Shown in pieces: positions 45,201-55,719 of a stretch of DNA of 64,000 bases. Position 1 is the first letter of the stretch; every line of letters starts with the position of its first letter. This DNA is from Kitagawia praeruptora (lineage: Eukaryota > Streptophyta > Magnoliopsida > Apiales > Apiaceae). The notes under the pieces are model-generated. The model saw only the letters and a program-made list of their open reading frames with translations, did not search any database and was not told the origin of the DNA. The stretch is from contig CM075346.1 of the NCBI GenBank assembly GCA_037693485.1, forward strand, positions 132,142,501 through 132,206,500, written 5' to 3'. Position numbers and translations under genes: made by a program.

Positions 45201-46642
45201 GGTTGACTTGGAAGAGAACCCTGCTCACGCACACCCATCTTGGAGGCAATTTGTCCAATTTGTGTTTCTAGCATCTTTTGAGATGATGCCATCTGATCTA
45301 TTCTTGATTCCATTTTAGCCAATGCCCCAGATGTTCCTTGCATTATTTTATTTAGTGCAACCTCCCAATCAGCAGGTTCTTTCTTTGGCGGTGGTTGATA
45401 CTGCTGCTGTGCTTGATACGGTGGTCGTGACTGAAAACCAGGAGGTTGATTCTGCCTTGGAAATGAATAGGAAGGATTAGCCGCATGATTACTACTGTAA
45501 GAAAGATTGTTGTTTGGCCTTTGATTTGGATTGTAGTAGGAGTTATTCTGAACAGGCCACGGCTGTCTTCCCTGAATAAAAGATGCTTCTTCTGGAAATT
45601 GTTGCACATAAGAGTTCTGACTAGCACCATAATCATTATATCCTTCCATAGGTGAAGAAATAGCATTCACATTTGCCCTTTGTCCTCGCATCTCCTGAGT
45701 TAGAGTATCCAATTTGAGAGCCAGCATGTTGATCATCTCAGAATCTTGTGCTGCTTTTGCTGAGCTTGTCCCACTAGGTGCCCATGAATAATTATTAGAT
45801 GCCAATTCCTCAAGGAGTGCTTTAGCCCGTGTCGTTGGTGCCTTCTTAAAATTTCCACCAGCAGCCACATCCAAACTCAAATGAATATCTGCATTCATGG
45901 CCCCATAAAAAGTACTAATGATCTGCCAATCTTCCAAACCATGATGTGGACACTTCCTCAATAATGCCTTAAATCTCTCCCATGCCTGATATAGACCTTC
46001 ACCCGGTTGTGCTTTAAAACTCATAATCATAGTCCTCAATTGTTGCGTCTTGTCAGAAGGATAATATTTGGACAAGAATGCAGTAGAAAGCCTCTCCCAT
46101 GTAGCAACCGCGGTGTCTGGAAGTTGTTGAAACCATTCCAAAGCTCTTCCCTTAATAGAGTAGGGAAACATATGGAGACGAATCTTGTCACTCGTAACAC
46201 CATTGATTCTGAATGAGCCACACATCTGCACGAAACGCTCTAGATGTCTGTGTGGGTCCTCTAGTTCAATATCTCCTTCAAAAGCTTGATTGCTGATCAT
46301 CTGAATTAAGCTTGGATTAATGTTGAATTGGGCTGCGCCAATCTCTGGAGTTTTGTACATACAATTAGCAGGATTTGGTGTCTCATGGTCCCAAATTGAA
46401 GTCTCATCAATAATAGCAACTTCACGATCTTCGTCAGCCATCTTAGCTTTTTCTTTCTTTTGCTTAGCCTCTCGCCTTAAGATTCGAGCAGTGCGTTCGA
46501 TTTCCGGATCAAATTCTAGATCTCCTGCACTTGTAGAACGTCGCATACAAGATTTATAGCACCTGAAACGAAAACCCCAATAAGATAGAGTTAAAGCAAA
46601 AGGCTTGTTTATTATTATTATTAACAAACAACAAAATCGCAA
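42275..46642 (-). CDS. Athila gag-protease-RT-RNase H polyprotein
   Basis: 1455 codons. Gag covers about residues 33-600 (FVQMCGSFRINGVTSDKIRL, LLEELASNNYSW, ITLRSGKEL). The aspartic protease has the DLGASVSLMP motif near 655 and IILGRPFLATAGT near 727. RT has WRVCIDYRKLNNATRKDHFP and the VFMDDFTVYG active site (near 1072; FMDD rather than YVDD, as in Athila). RNase H spans about 1200-1320 with CDASDYAVGAVLGQ and VADHLSRL. The most likely natural start is the methionine near residue 33 (MRRSTSAG). The reading frame is intact up to a TAG that separates it from integrase. Internal conservation and near-identical LTRs indicate a young copy, but the lost 5' LTR and PBS make it non-mobile. Confidence 0.92.
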   Translation of the reverse strand: MRFCCLLIIIINKPFALTLSYWGFRFRCYKSCMRRSTSAGDLEFDPEIERTARILRREAKQKKEKAKMADEDREVAIIDETSIWDHETPNPANCMYKTPEIGAAQFNINPSLIQMISNQAFEGDIELEDPHRHLERFVQMCGSFRINGVTSDKIRLHMFPYSIKGRALEWFQQLPDTAVATWERLSTAFLSKYYPSDKTQQLRTMIMSFKAQPGEGLYQAWERFKALLRKCPHHGLEDWQIISTFYGAMNADIHLSLDVAAGGNFKKAPTTRAKALLEELASNNYSWAPSGTSSAKAAQDSEMINMLALKLDTLTQEMRGQRANVNAISSPMEGYNDYGASQNSYVQQFPEEASFIQGRQPWPVQNNSYYNPNQRPNNNLSYSSNHAANPSYSFPRQNQPPGFQSRPPYQAQQQYQPPPKKEPADWEVALNKIMQGTSGALAKMESRIDQMASSQKMLETQIGQIASKMGVREQGSLPSQPDQNGKEQCKAITLRSGKELTEVEDLEPKKRDAEKENEIVEIDAENSEKVDEDKKEEKPEKPYVPPPPYVPSIPFPQRLHNRQLEKQYEKFLTMFRQLHINIPFADALAQMPLYAKFLKEMLSRKRKLEDVETITLNAECSAVIQKAIPQKLKDPGSFSLPCTIGKMENIKALCDLGASVSLMPHSICRRLGLGELKKTRISLQLADRTIKYPLGVIEDVLVKVDKFFIPCDFVVLEMDEDVEMPIILGRPFLATAGTTIDVKAGKLALNVGEEKVEFDLNKAMKMPSFDATCFTVDIVDELVSLEDADVAKMEKALDDKEMEESLDMQETGTPAIEMAFSISEAPQVELKPLPSNLRYAFLGPNDTYPVIVSALLHDDELDKLLHVLRQFKSSIGWTIKDIKGISPALCMHRISLEDNHKPVIEGQRRLNPNLQDVVKKEITKLLDAGIIYSVPHSKWVSPIHVVPKKGGMTIVHNENNELIPTRTVTGWRVCIDYRKLNNATRKDHFPLPFIDQMLERLAGNEYYNFLDGFSGYFQIPIAPEDQEKTTFTCPYGTFAYRRLPFGLCNGPSTFQRLMTAIFSDFIGKTMEVFMDDFTVYGSSFDSCLISLSQVLQRCEDTNLVLNWEKCHFMVKEGIVLGHKISSKGIEVDRAKIDVIEKLPPPSSVKGIRSFLGHAGFYRRFIKDFSKISRPLCNLLEKDSVFDFDESCLVAFNRLKKELISAPIMSTPDWSLPFELMCDASDYAVGAVLGQKKEKRMHVIYYASKTLDDAQINYATTEKELLAVVFAFDKFRSYLVGSRVIVYTDHAAIRYLMKKKDAKPRLIRWILLLQEFDLEIRDKKGSENLVADHLSRLDQGDEVVGVNIPINDAFPEETLLAVSLSTPWYADFVNYIVGGIVPSELTYQQRKKFLFDVKHYFWEEPLLYKECADGIMRRCTPQEEIPDILRHCHSLECGGHNSSMKTVAKIWQSGFY

Positions 46643-47007
46643 ATAAAAGGTGAAAAGAACAAAAAAACTAATTTAATCTAAAAATTATAAGTTCGAATTA
46701 AAACTAAATTTTAATCTCTTTTTTTTTTTTTTTTTTACAATTATTATTTACGGAAAATTTTTAAGAAAATTCGGACAGGACTTGTTTGTAAAGATAACTA
46801 GGCCGAAATTAACACAAGCATCAATACAAATGACTTAAACACACAATTCGACTCAGTTAGCAAAAACTCGGCTCTAACCAACTGTAACAAAATAGGACTC
46901 AAGCAACAAAATCGACTTGAATTTAAAATCACTACACAACTATTTGACAACAGTTATAAAGAAACAGCAACTCGGCTTCAATCATCAAAACTCGGAACTC
47001 GACAGTT

Positions 47008-48252
47008 ATCAAGGAGTTGTACCCAGATGATCCTGACTTCCAGAAAATTTGGAATACTACTGAAGTGCAATCCTCCAAAGATTACTACAAGCATGAAGGA
47101 TTTTTATTCAAAGAGAAGACTTTGTGTATTCCTCGATGTTCACTACGAGAAGCCATTATCTGGGAAGCCCATGATGGAGGATTAGCAGGTCATTTCGGTC
47201 GAGATAAAACTATGGCCCTGGTAAAGGAAAATTTTTATTGGCCAAGAATGGAAAGAGATATAAATCGGCATATTCAAAGATGCAGAATCTGTCATTTGGC
47301 TAAATCCAAACGCCAAAACACTGGTTTATATATGCCACTTCCCGTACCTGAATCACCATGGGAAGATGTTACTATGGATTTTATTTTGGGACTTCCACGA
47401 AGTCAACGTCAGAAAGATTCAATTATGGTCGTGGTGGATAGATTTTCAAAGATGGCCCATTTCATTCCTTGTCAAAAGACTAATGATGCTGTTCAAGTTG
47501 CTGATTTGTATTTCAAAGAAATAGTTCGTCTTCATGGAATTCCAAAAACGATCACTTCTGATCGAGATGTGAAGTTTTTAAGCCATTTTTGGAGAACTTT
47601 ATGGAAGAAGATGGGAACTAAGCTGCAGTTCAGTAGTGCGAGCCATCCTCAGACTGATAGACAAACCGAAGCTATCAACCGACTGTTGGGAAATCTACTT
47701 CGAAGTTTTGTTGGTAAAAACTTGAAGCAGTGGGATCTTATTCTGGCTCAAGTTGAATTTGCTTACAATAATTCAACTAATCAGTCCACGGGAAAGTGCC
47801 CTTTTGAAGTTGTATATGGCACCCGTCCACTTAGCCCACTTGATTTGACTCCGTCAACCAACAAACAACAATTCAGTTCTGATGCAGATAGTCGAGCGAA
47901 GGAAATCAAGAAACTGCATAAACAAGTTCGAGAGCAGATACGGAAACAAAATTCCAGATACAAAAATCAGCGAGACAAACATCGGAAGCAACAGATTTTT
48001 AAAGTTGGAGATTTGGTCTGGATTCATCTACGAAAAGAGAGATTTCCTAATCAACCAAATGCCAAGTTGTCGCCTAGAGCTGATGGACCATTCAAAGTTG
48101 TGCAGAAAATCAATGACAATGCTTACAAAGTAGAACTGCCTGGAACATATGGTGTTTCTGCAACTTTTAATGTTGCTGATCTTTCACCTTATTTGGACAA
48201 TGAAGAACACTAAAACTCGAGGTCGAGTTCTTTCCAACCCGGGGAGTATGAT
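47008..48252 (+). pseudogene. Chromovirus-type gypsy integrase fragment, copy 1
   Basis: 1218 bp (to 48225) correspond to 54377-55594 with four base differences seen, all transitions. It encodes the RNase H end and integrase: HFGRDKTMALVKENFYWPRM, CRICHLAK, VTMDFILGLPRS, ITSDRDVKFLSHFW, SHPQTDRQTEAINR and the C-terminal YGVSATFNVADLSPYLD. The sequence continues past copy 2 to AACCCGGGGAGTATGAT, like a gypsy polypurine tract. It is truncated at the left within Athila leader DNA (shared ATCAA at the junction) and joined at the right to an inverted copia piece. Confidence 0.88.
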
Positions 48253-50725
48253 TCCAGAAGCCATCTCTATTGCTGCTTCCTGAACTCGATGGTGTCGAGG
48301 CAGGAGTTTGTTGATTTGGACTTTGTGGAGGAGTTGGATCATCCTCTCCACCATCTTCTATGTTTGAGTCATCGCCATCATCATCATCATCATTAAAGAA
48401 CAAGCCTGAAACTTTTCTTTCTTCCTCGCTCCATCTCCAGTAATCAGATTCATCGAACTCAACATCTCGAGAAATGATTAATTTCTTCGTGAGGGGATTA
48501 TAGAGTCTGTACGCCTTGCTCCTTTTGTCATATCCGAAAAAAATGCACTTTTCTCCTTTATCATCCAGCTTCTTTCTTTTCTGATCAGGAACATGTGCAT
48601 ATGCAATGCACCCAAAAATTTTGAGATGTCCAACTGATGGTTTGCTTCCACTCCATGCTTCATTTGGAGTTTTGTTCCTGACACTTTTTGTTGGACAACG
48701 ATTCAACAAATAAACTGCACATTGAACGGCTTCAGCCCAGAAAGTTCTTGGCATGTGCTTTGCCTTCACCATACTCCTTGCCATGTCTAGAATGGTGCGA
48801 TTCTTCCTTTCTGCAACTCCATTCTGTTGTGGAGTATATGCCGTTGTCAACTGATGATTTATTCCATGTGCTCTGCAGAAGCTTCTAAACAGATTTGAAT
48901 TATACTCGCCTCCTCTGTCTGACCTGAGTACCTTCAAATATTGACCACTTTGCTTTTCTGCCAATGCTTTGAACTCCTTGAATTTATCAAGAGCCTCCGA
49001 CTTTTCTTTCAGAATGTACACCCAACTTTTCCTGCTAAAATCATCAATAAATGTTAGGTAATACCTGTTACCTCCAAATGATGGAATATCAAATGGACCA
49101 GCTATATCCGTATGAACAATCTCCAACGGCCATCTAGCTCGCCATGATTTTCCAACTGGAAAGCTTTGTCGATGTTGCTTTCCTTTAACACAAGCTTCAC
49201 ACAACTGATTTGGTTCGTTGATTGCTGGCAAACCGTCCACCATCTTTGTCCTTGATAATAACTTCAAACCAGAAAATCCAAGATGACCAAACCTTAAATG
49301 CCATAACCACGAGTCATTTTTAATGACTGACTTCAAACACTTCTGCACCTCCGTCTGCATATCAAGAGTGAAGAGACGATTCTTTGACATCTCCACATTT
49401 GCAATTAATTCTCGAATCTGATTTCTGATGATCAGAGAATTATCCTGCATCTGAATATTATATCCCTTTTCCACAAGTTGGCCAAGACTGATGATATTAC
49501 TTTTCAAAGCAGGTATATAATAAACATCATTTATATACTTCTTATCACCTTTCTTTGACACAATCGTAATAGTACCTTTCCCTTTGACTGGAATCTTCGA
49601 TGAGTCACCAAAAGTAACTTCTCCACTGATGGTGTCGTCTATCTCCGTAAATAATTCCTTATGGCCACACATGTGATTGCTGGCTCCCGAATCAAGATAC
49701 CATGTATTCTTCTTGCCTTCGTCATCTCCTTTGTAAGTGAGAAACATAGCAGACCCCACATCTTTATCTTCTTTTGCTGCTGCAAAATGACTCCTTTCTT
49801 CCACCTTCGGTGATCTACACTCGTAACTGAAGTGACCATATTTGTTGCAATTATAACATTGTAATTGAGACTTGTCACCTCGTTGTTGGAATCCGCCTCT
49901 TCCTCGACCTCTGAAATTTTGACCGCGACCAGATGGTTGATAGCCTCCATTATTCTGGCCTCTACTGAACGTCTGTCTTCCACGCCCTTGTCCTCCTCGG
50001 TAGCCACCTCTATAGCCACCTCTGCCACGAACAGAACTGCTACTGCTAGAACTGTCACCGATGGATACTTTACTTTGCAACGCCTTCTCCAAATGACTTT
50101 CATCATCATATTGATTCATTCGCTGCTCGTGCGCTTGAAGTGAACCAACTAGCTCGTCAATTGAAATTTTGGACAGATCTTTTGACTCCTCGATAGACGT
50201 AACAACATAATCAAATTTTCTAATCAACGAACGGAGCAATTTTTCCATCACCCGAACATCATCGAGGCTTTCTCCATTTCTTTTCATCTCATTTGTTACC
50301 GTTTTCAAACGCGTAACATAATCACTGATATTTTCCGAGCTCTTCATTTTTAAATTCTCAAACTCGCCACGTAGAACTTGGAGCCGCACCTTTTTCACTT
50401 TTTCCACACCTTGGAATGATTTTTGCAAAATCTCCCACGCCTCTTTTGCTCTCTTTGCATTTGAAATTTTTTCGAAGGTGGATTCATCGACACCTTGAAA
50501 AATTGTGTATAACGCCTTGTTGTCTTTTTTTCGAAATTCTTTTAACGCCGTCTTCTCGGCATTAGGAAGTGCTGCTTCAGCGGTAGCATCTTCGGGCTCA
50601 CTATAGCCACTTTCAACGATATCCCAATTATCGTACGAACCGAGTAACACCTTCATTTGGATACTCCAGTTTCCATAATTTGTAGCCGTCAACTTTGGAA
50701 TATTTTGTTGCACCATATTCGCCAT
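48253..50725 (-). pseudogene. Copia element 2 gag-protease-integrase, truncated before RT
   Basis: The minus-strand ORF (to 48167, the last 29 or so codons being antisense gypsy) encodes a copia polyprotein start: gag beginning MANMVQQNIPKLTATNYGNW, a CCHC knuckle CYNCNKYGHFSYEC near 290, protease WYLDSGASNHMCG near 345, and integrase with WHLRFGHLGFSGLK, HTDIAGPFD, LRSDRGGEYNSNLF and TPQQNGVAERKN. It stops in the acidic linker (DDDDDGDDSN) just where RT should start. The frame is open, so truncation is recent. Domain order gag-PR-IN identifies Ty1/copia, closest in style to TNT1/Tork elements. Confidence 0.88.
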
Positions 50726-50952
50726 TTTTTTTAAAAAAATATCTTTGTACAGTATAAGTGAACAGTACCGTATGAACAGTGCCGTATGAACAGTGCCATA
50801 TGAACAGTATCGTATGAACAGTGCCGTATGAACAGTACCGTATGACCAGTACTTCGTCTTCTACGGCGTGAACAGTGTTTTCCGATGACCGGAAATTTTT
50901 TTTTTTTTTTTCCCAGAAATTTCCCGAACGAAACCTTAGCTCTGATGCCACT
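50726..50952 (-). promoter_or_regulatory. Copia 2 leader: PBS, A-tract and 14-bp repeat array
   Basis: On the minus strand the PBS TGGCATCAGAGC (50939-50950, initiator-Met type with one difference) follows the LTR by two bases. Then come a poly-A run and an array of 14-bp units (TGTTCATACGGCAC-like, 50756-50850) before the gag ATG at 50725. The same array precedes the gag of the chimera at 55595. Confidence 0.75.
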
Positions 50953-51522
50953 TGTTGGAAACGTGTATGGGCTCTTGCACCAAATATATAAAAAACTTTT
51001 GTATAACACAAACAAGTTATATTATTTCACTCAAACAAGAACACTGCTACAACTTTCTTTTTGTTACACAAGGCTACAGCCTTTTACTCTAACTCTCTAG
51101 AGCTTCAGCTCTCTTTCTCACTTGGTGTTTATAAAACTACTCACAGCACACATTAAATGGATGAGCTATTATGTCATATATATAGGCCAACAAATGATTG
51201 TGTCATTGCTGATCACCGTCCAGCAATTTATTTAATGAAGCCACCTTATTTTGAGGCCTTGAATAAAGACCAGCCACCAATTCTGAATTCCCATTCACTT
51301 GTCCATGTTTCACACCATCTGGAAGCTTTGACATTCAGAGTAATCTTTGTCTTCATGCATGTATTCTTCATAATTCCATTTTATAATGCTTGCCTTAAAT
51401 ACACACGTATTTGACTATTACAAATTATATAACATGCTGCCTAACTTAATTCCAGCCACCTTCATTTACCAGTTGATATTTTTTACTTTGATTCTTCCAG
51501 AGAGTTTGAACAAATTCTAACA
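50953..51522 (-). repeat. 5' LTR of copia element 2 (570 bp)
   Basis: Plus-strand ends TGTTGGAAAC...TTCTAACA; the ends are mutually inverted as usual for copia. It lies next to the PBS. No second copy occurs in the window, consistent with a 3'-truncated element. Confidence 0.75.
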
Positions 51523-51529
51523 TACCAAC

Positions 51530-52025
51530 TGTTAGGAATTCCCGTTTCCTGTCTTTGCGTAAATTAAATACGGAGATTATAACAGTCAATAATAATAACA
51601 GATATTGACAGATGAACACCAAGATTTATACGTGGAAAACCCCCTTAAGCCAAAGAGGTAAAAACCACGGGACCTGCTCCGAATGTTTCCACTATAATGA
51701 TAATAATAGTTACAATATTCTCTCTCAAGTTTACGAAGTAACACTTGAGGCAAAACTGAATAGAAATACAACGATTCACTACTCCTTCGGTACGGGACCG
51801 GATAACCTGGAGGACTCCCCTTGTTGCGGCTGCAATAACTGGACGAACTCCTAATGCTGTAAACCCAGATGGTTACAGCCCGACCAAAACATCTTACTCT
51901 CTTCTCTCCCTCATTTCTTAGTTTATAGCTGCTAGATAGTCCGTCTAGTAGGAAACTTACCTTGCGGTAGTTTCAGGCAAGTCAGGATAGGGGGCCCTCG
52001 TGCTACTCTATTCTTTCGTTTCGAA
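51530..52025 (-). repeat. Partial LTR-like fragment of another retroelement
   Basis: TGTTAGGAATTCCCG starts seven bases after the previous LTR, followed by ACGTGGAAAACCCCCTTAAG, a phrase common in plant copia LTRs. The right limit is uncertain; near 52025 the sequence switches to gypsy RT. The tail of the flanking minus-strand ORF (KRKNRVARGPPIL...) is read-through into this fragment. Confidence 0.45.
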
Positions 52026-53100
52026 ATTTTGTTGACAGCTCGACTATCAACACACATTCTCCAGCTTCCATCTTTCTTAGGGACTAGAATGGCAGGAACC
52101 GCACAAGGACTAACACTTTCCTGTAGTAATCCTTTTTTTAATAATCCTTCAACTTGATTTTGGATTTCAGCATGCTCCTGAGGACTCATTCTGTATGCGG
52201 GTCGGTTTGGAATTGTTGCTCCCGGACTGAAATCAATAGCGTGTTGGATGTCTCGCATGGGGGGTAGTCCAGATGGAATGTCTTCTGGAACCACATCGGG
52301 AAACTCTTCAAGTAATGGTTTAATTTCGACTGGAACATGAGTCTCCTTATTTGATTCGAATAATAGAAATAAGCTCATGGTTTGAACTTCCTCTATAGCT
52401 TCCTCCAGTTGTTTCTTCGTGACTAGGGACACTAATGGTTTGGCTTCCTTCTTGTTTTTATCAAGCTCACTCGGCGGCAGAGTAGCTAGCTTGATTTTTA
52501 CTCCATCCTTGACAAAAGAGTAAGTGTTTGCATAACCGTCATAAAGTACTTGACGATCATACTGCCATGGCCTACCTAGGAGAAGATGACAGGCATCCAT
52601 AGGCACAACATCACACCATACTTGATCCTGGTACTTCTGACCAATAGAGAATGTCACTAGGCAACGCTTGTCAACTTTGACTGTACTTCCTTTATTGAGC
52701 CAATGCAAACTGTAGGGGTGTGGATGAATCTGGGTTGGTAGATCCAATTTTTCTACCATGTAACTTGAAACGACATTTTCACAACTCCCATTATCTATGA
52801 TAACATCACAGACTTTTCCTGCAGAAGTGCAACGAGTGTGGAAAATATTGCGTCTCAACCAAGGTTCTTCCTTATTGGCCATTGTGTTTAGGCTTCGTCG
52901 GATTACTAAGGACTCACCCTGATCAGCAGTAGTAATTTCTTCATCGTATATTGGATCTGCGTAATATTCTCCTTCAGTGTCATCTCGAGTCTCTTCTTCC
53001 TCATAAACTTCATAGGCTTCTCCTTTGATAATTGTGATGGTTCTCCGGTTTGGACAGTTTGAAGCAATGTGACCAAAACCTTTGATAATTGTGATGGTTC
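52026..53100 (-). pseudogene. Gypsy protease to RT start, inverted fragment
   Basis: Minus strand: a CCHC remnant (FGHIASNCPNRR), protease VIIDNGSCENVVSSYMVEKL, HLLLGRPWQYDRQVLYDG, linker, then the RT start FSPGATIPNRPAYRMSP and PKKDGSWRMCVDSRAVNK. It breaks off after the AVNKI codons. About 176 bp at its end are repeated in inverted orientation at 53109-53284. Near 53036-53105 the phrase ATTGTGATGGTTCT is duplicated, a rearrangement scar. Confidence 0.88.
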
Positions 53101-53108
53101 TTTCCAAC

Positions 53109-55594
53109 CCGCATACAGAATGAGTCCTCAGGAGCATGCTGAAATCCAAAATCAAGTTGAAGGATTATTAAAAAAAGGATGACTACAGGAAAGTGTTAGT
53201 CCTTGTGCGGTTCCTGCCATTCTAGTCCCTAAGAAAGATGGAAGCTGGAGAATGTGTGTTGATAGTCGAGCTGTCAACAAAATTACCATCAAGTATAGAT
53301 TTCCAATTCCTAGACTTGATGATTTGCTAGATCAGATACATGGTTCCACTATCTTTTCAAAGGTTGATCTTCGAAGCGGATACCATCAGATCAGAATTCG
53401 ACCAGGAGATGAATGGAAGACTGCCTTTAAAACAAGAGATGGTCTTTATGAATGGACAGTTATGCCCTTTGGGTTGTCCAATGCGCCAAGTACGTTCATA
53501 CGACTTATGAATCAAGTCCTTCGACCCTTTATTGGTAAATTTGTCGTCGTCTATTTTGATGACATTCTGATCTTTAGTAAGGACAAGGAGGAACACTTGG
53601 AACATGTCCGACAAGTGTTACAGACTCTTCGTGAACAAAAACTCTATGCCAATTTGAAGAAATGTGCTTTCCTGACAAATGAAGTTACTTTTCTTGGATA
53701 CATCATCACATCCGAAGGCATACGAGTTGATCCGGAAAAGATAGAAGCAATCAATAGCTGGCCAGTTCCGCAATCAATCCATGAGGTCAGAAGTTTCCAT
53801 GGATTAGCCTCTTTTTACAGAAGATTCATCAAAAACTTCAGCACAGTTGCCGCTCCCCTCACAGATTGTATCAAAGGAGACAAGTTTCAATGGACCGAGG
53901 CTGCACAGAAAAGTTTTGACAAGCTGAAGAAATATTTAACTGAAGCACCAGTATTAGCCCTTCCCAATTTTGATCAAGTATTTGAAGTTAGCTGTGATGC
54001 TTCCCACACCGGAATTGGTGCTGTTCTAAGTCAAGAAGGTCATCCAATAGCCTTCTTCAGTGAAAAGCTTAACAATGCAAAACTTCGGTATTCAACATAC
54101 GACAAGGAGTTTTATGCAATTGTTCGAGCCTTGCATCATTGGAGTCATTACCTGTTAAATAAAGAATTCATTCTTTATTCTGATCATGAAGCTTTAAAAT
54201 ATTTGAACTCTCAACAGAAGATTAGTCGTCGACATGCATCTTGGAGTGAGTTTTTACAGTCTTATCCATTTCTAATCAAGCACAAAGCTGGAATTCAAAA
54301 TGTTGTTGCAGATGCTCTCAGTAGGCGCCATACTCTACTGTCTACACTCCAAACAAAAGTAGTTGGTTTTGAAATGATCAAGGAGTTGTACCCAGATGAT
54401 CCTGACTTCCAGAAAATTTGGAATACTACTGAAGTGCAATCCTTCAAAGATTACTACAAGCATGAAGGATTTTTATTCAAAGAGAAGACTTTGTGTATTC
54501 CTCGATGTTCACTACGAGAAGCCATTATCTGGGAAGCCCATGATGGAGGATTAGCAGGTCATTTCAGTCGAGATAAAACTATGGCCCTGGTAAAGGAAAA
54601 TTTTTATTGGCCAAGAATGGAAAGAGATATAAATCGGCATATTCAAAGATGCAGAATCTGTCATTTGGCTAAATCCAAACGCCAAAACACTGGTTTATAT
54701 ATGCCACTTCCCGTACCTGAATCACCATGGGAAGATGTTACTATGGATTTTATTTTGGGACTTCCACGAAGTCAACGTCAGAAAGATTCAATTATGGTCG
54801 TGGTGGATAGATTTTCAAAGATGGCCCATTTCATTCCTTGTCAAAAGACTAATGATGCTGTTCAAGTTGCTGATTTGTATTTCAAAGAAATAGTTCGTCT
54901 TCATGGAATTCCAAAAACGATCACTTCTGATCGAGATGTGAAGTTTTTAAGCCATTTTTGGAGAACTTTATGGAAGAAGATGGGAACTAAGCTGCAGTTC
55001 AGTAGTGCGAGCCATCCTCAGACTGATGGACAAACCGAAGCTATCAACCGACTGTTGGGAAATCTACTTCGAAGTTTTGTTGGTAAAAACTTGAAGCAGT
55101 GGGATCTTATTCTGGCTCAAGTTGAATTTGCTTACAATAATTCAACTAATCAGTCCACGGGAAAGTGCCCTTTTGAAGTTGTATATGGCACCCGTCCACT
55201 TAGCCCACTTGATTTGACTCCGTCAACCAACAAACAACAATTCAGTTCTGATGCAGATAGTCGAGCGAAGGAAATCAAGAAACTGCATGAACAAGTTCGA
55301 GAGCAGATACGGAAACAAAATTCCAGATACAAAAATCAGCGAGACAAACATCGGAAGCAACAGATTTTTAAAGTTGGAGATTTGGTCTGGATTCATCTAC
55401 GAAAAGAGAGATTTCCTAATCAACCAAATGCCAAGTTGTCGCCTAGAGCTGATGGACCATTCAAAGTTGTGCAGAAAATCAATGACAATGCTTACAAAGT
55501 AGAACTGCCTGGAACATATGGTGTTTCTGCAACTTTTAATGTTGCTGATCTTTCACCTTATTTGGACAATGAAGAACACTAAAACTCGAGGTCG
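53109..55594 (+). pseudogene. Gypsy RT-RNase H-integrase (chromovirus type), copy 2
   Basis: The continuous plus-strand frame starts before the ATG at 53252 and contains a TGA at 53180-53182, where the inverted copy at 52.1 kb has a Leu codon. RT: CVDSRAVNKITIKYRFPIPR, VVYFDDILIFSK active site, FLGYIITSEGIRVDPEK. RNase H: VSCDASHTGIGAVLSQEGHP and VADALSRR. Integrase: HFSRDKTMALVKENFYWPRM and SHPQTDGQTEAINR; C-terminus LSPYLDNEEH. Domain order RT-RH-IN and the integrase tail fit chromovirus-class Ty3/gypsy. It lacks gag-protease upstream in this orientation; those lie inverted on its left and again on its right (55720-57113). Confidence 0.9.
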
Positions 55595-55703
55595 TACTGT
55601 TCATACGACATTGTTCATATGGTACTGTTCATACGACATTGTTCATACTGCACTGTTCATACGGCACTGTTCACGAGCACTGTTCACGGGCACTGTTCAC
55701 TGA
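55595..55703 (+). repeat. 14-bp tandem array before the chimeric gag
   Basis: Eight units such as ACTGTTCATACGAC / ATTGTTCATATGGT, the last ones shortened to 13 bp. They match the leader array of copia element 2 (50756-50850, other strand). It is fused directly to the gypsy 3' sequence at 55594. Confidence 0.85.
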
Positions 55704-55719
55704 AAATTTATTTTTCAAC

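Noticed and set aside
52026..55594. An intact chromovirus in one piece
   Set aside because: The two halves are on opposite strands with a duplicated RT segment, so it is a rearranged inverted arrangement, not a complete element.
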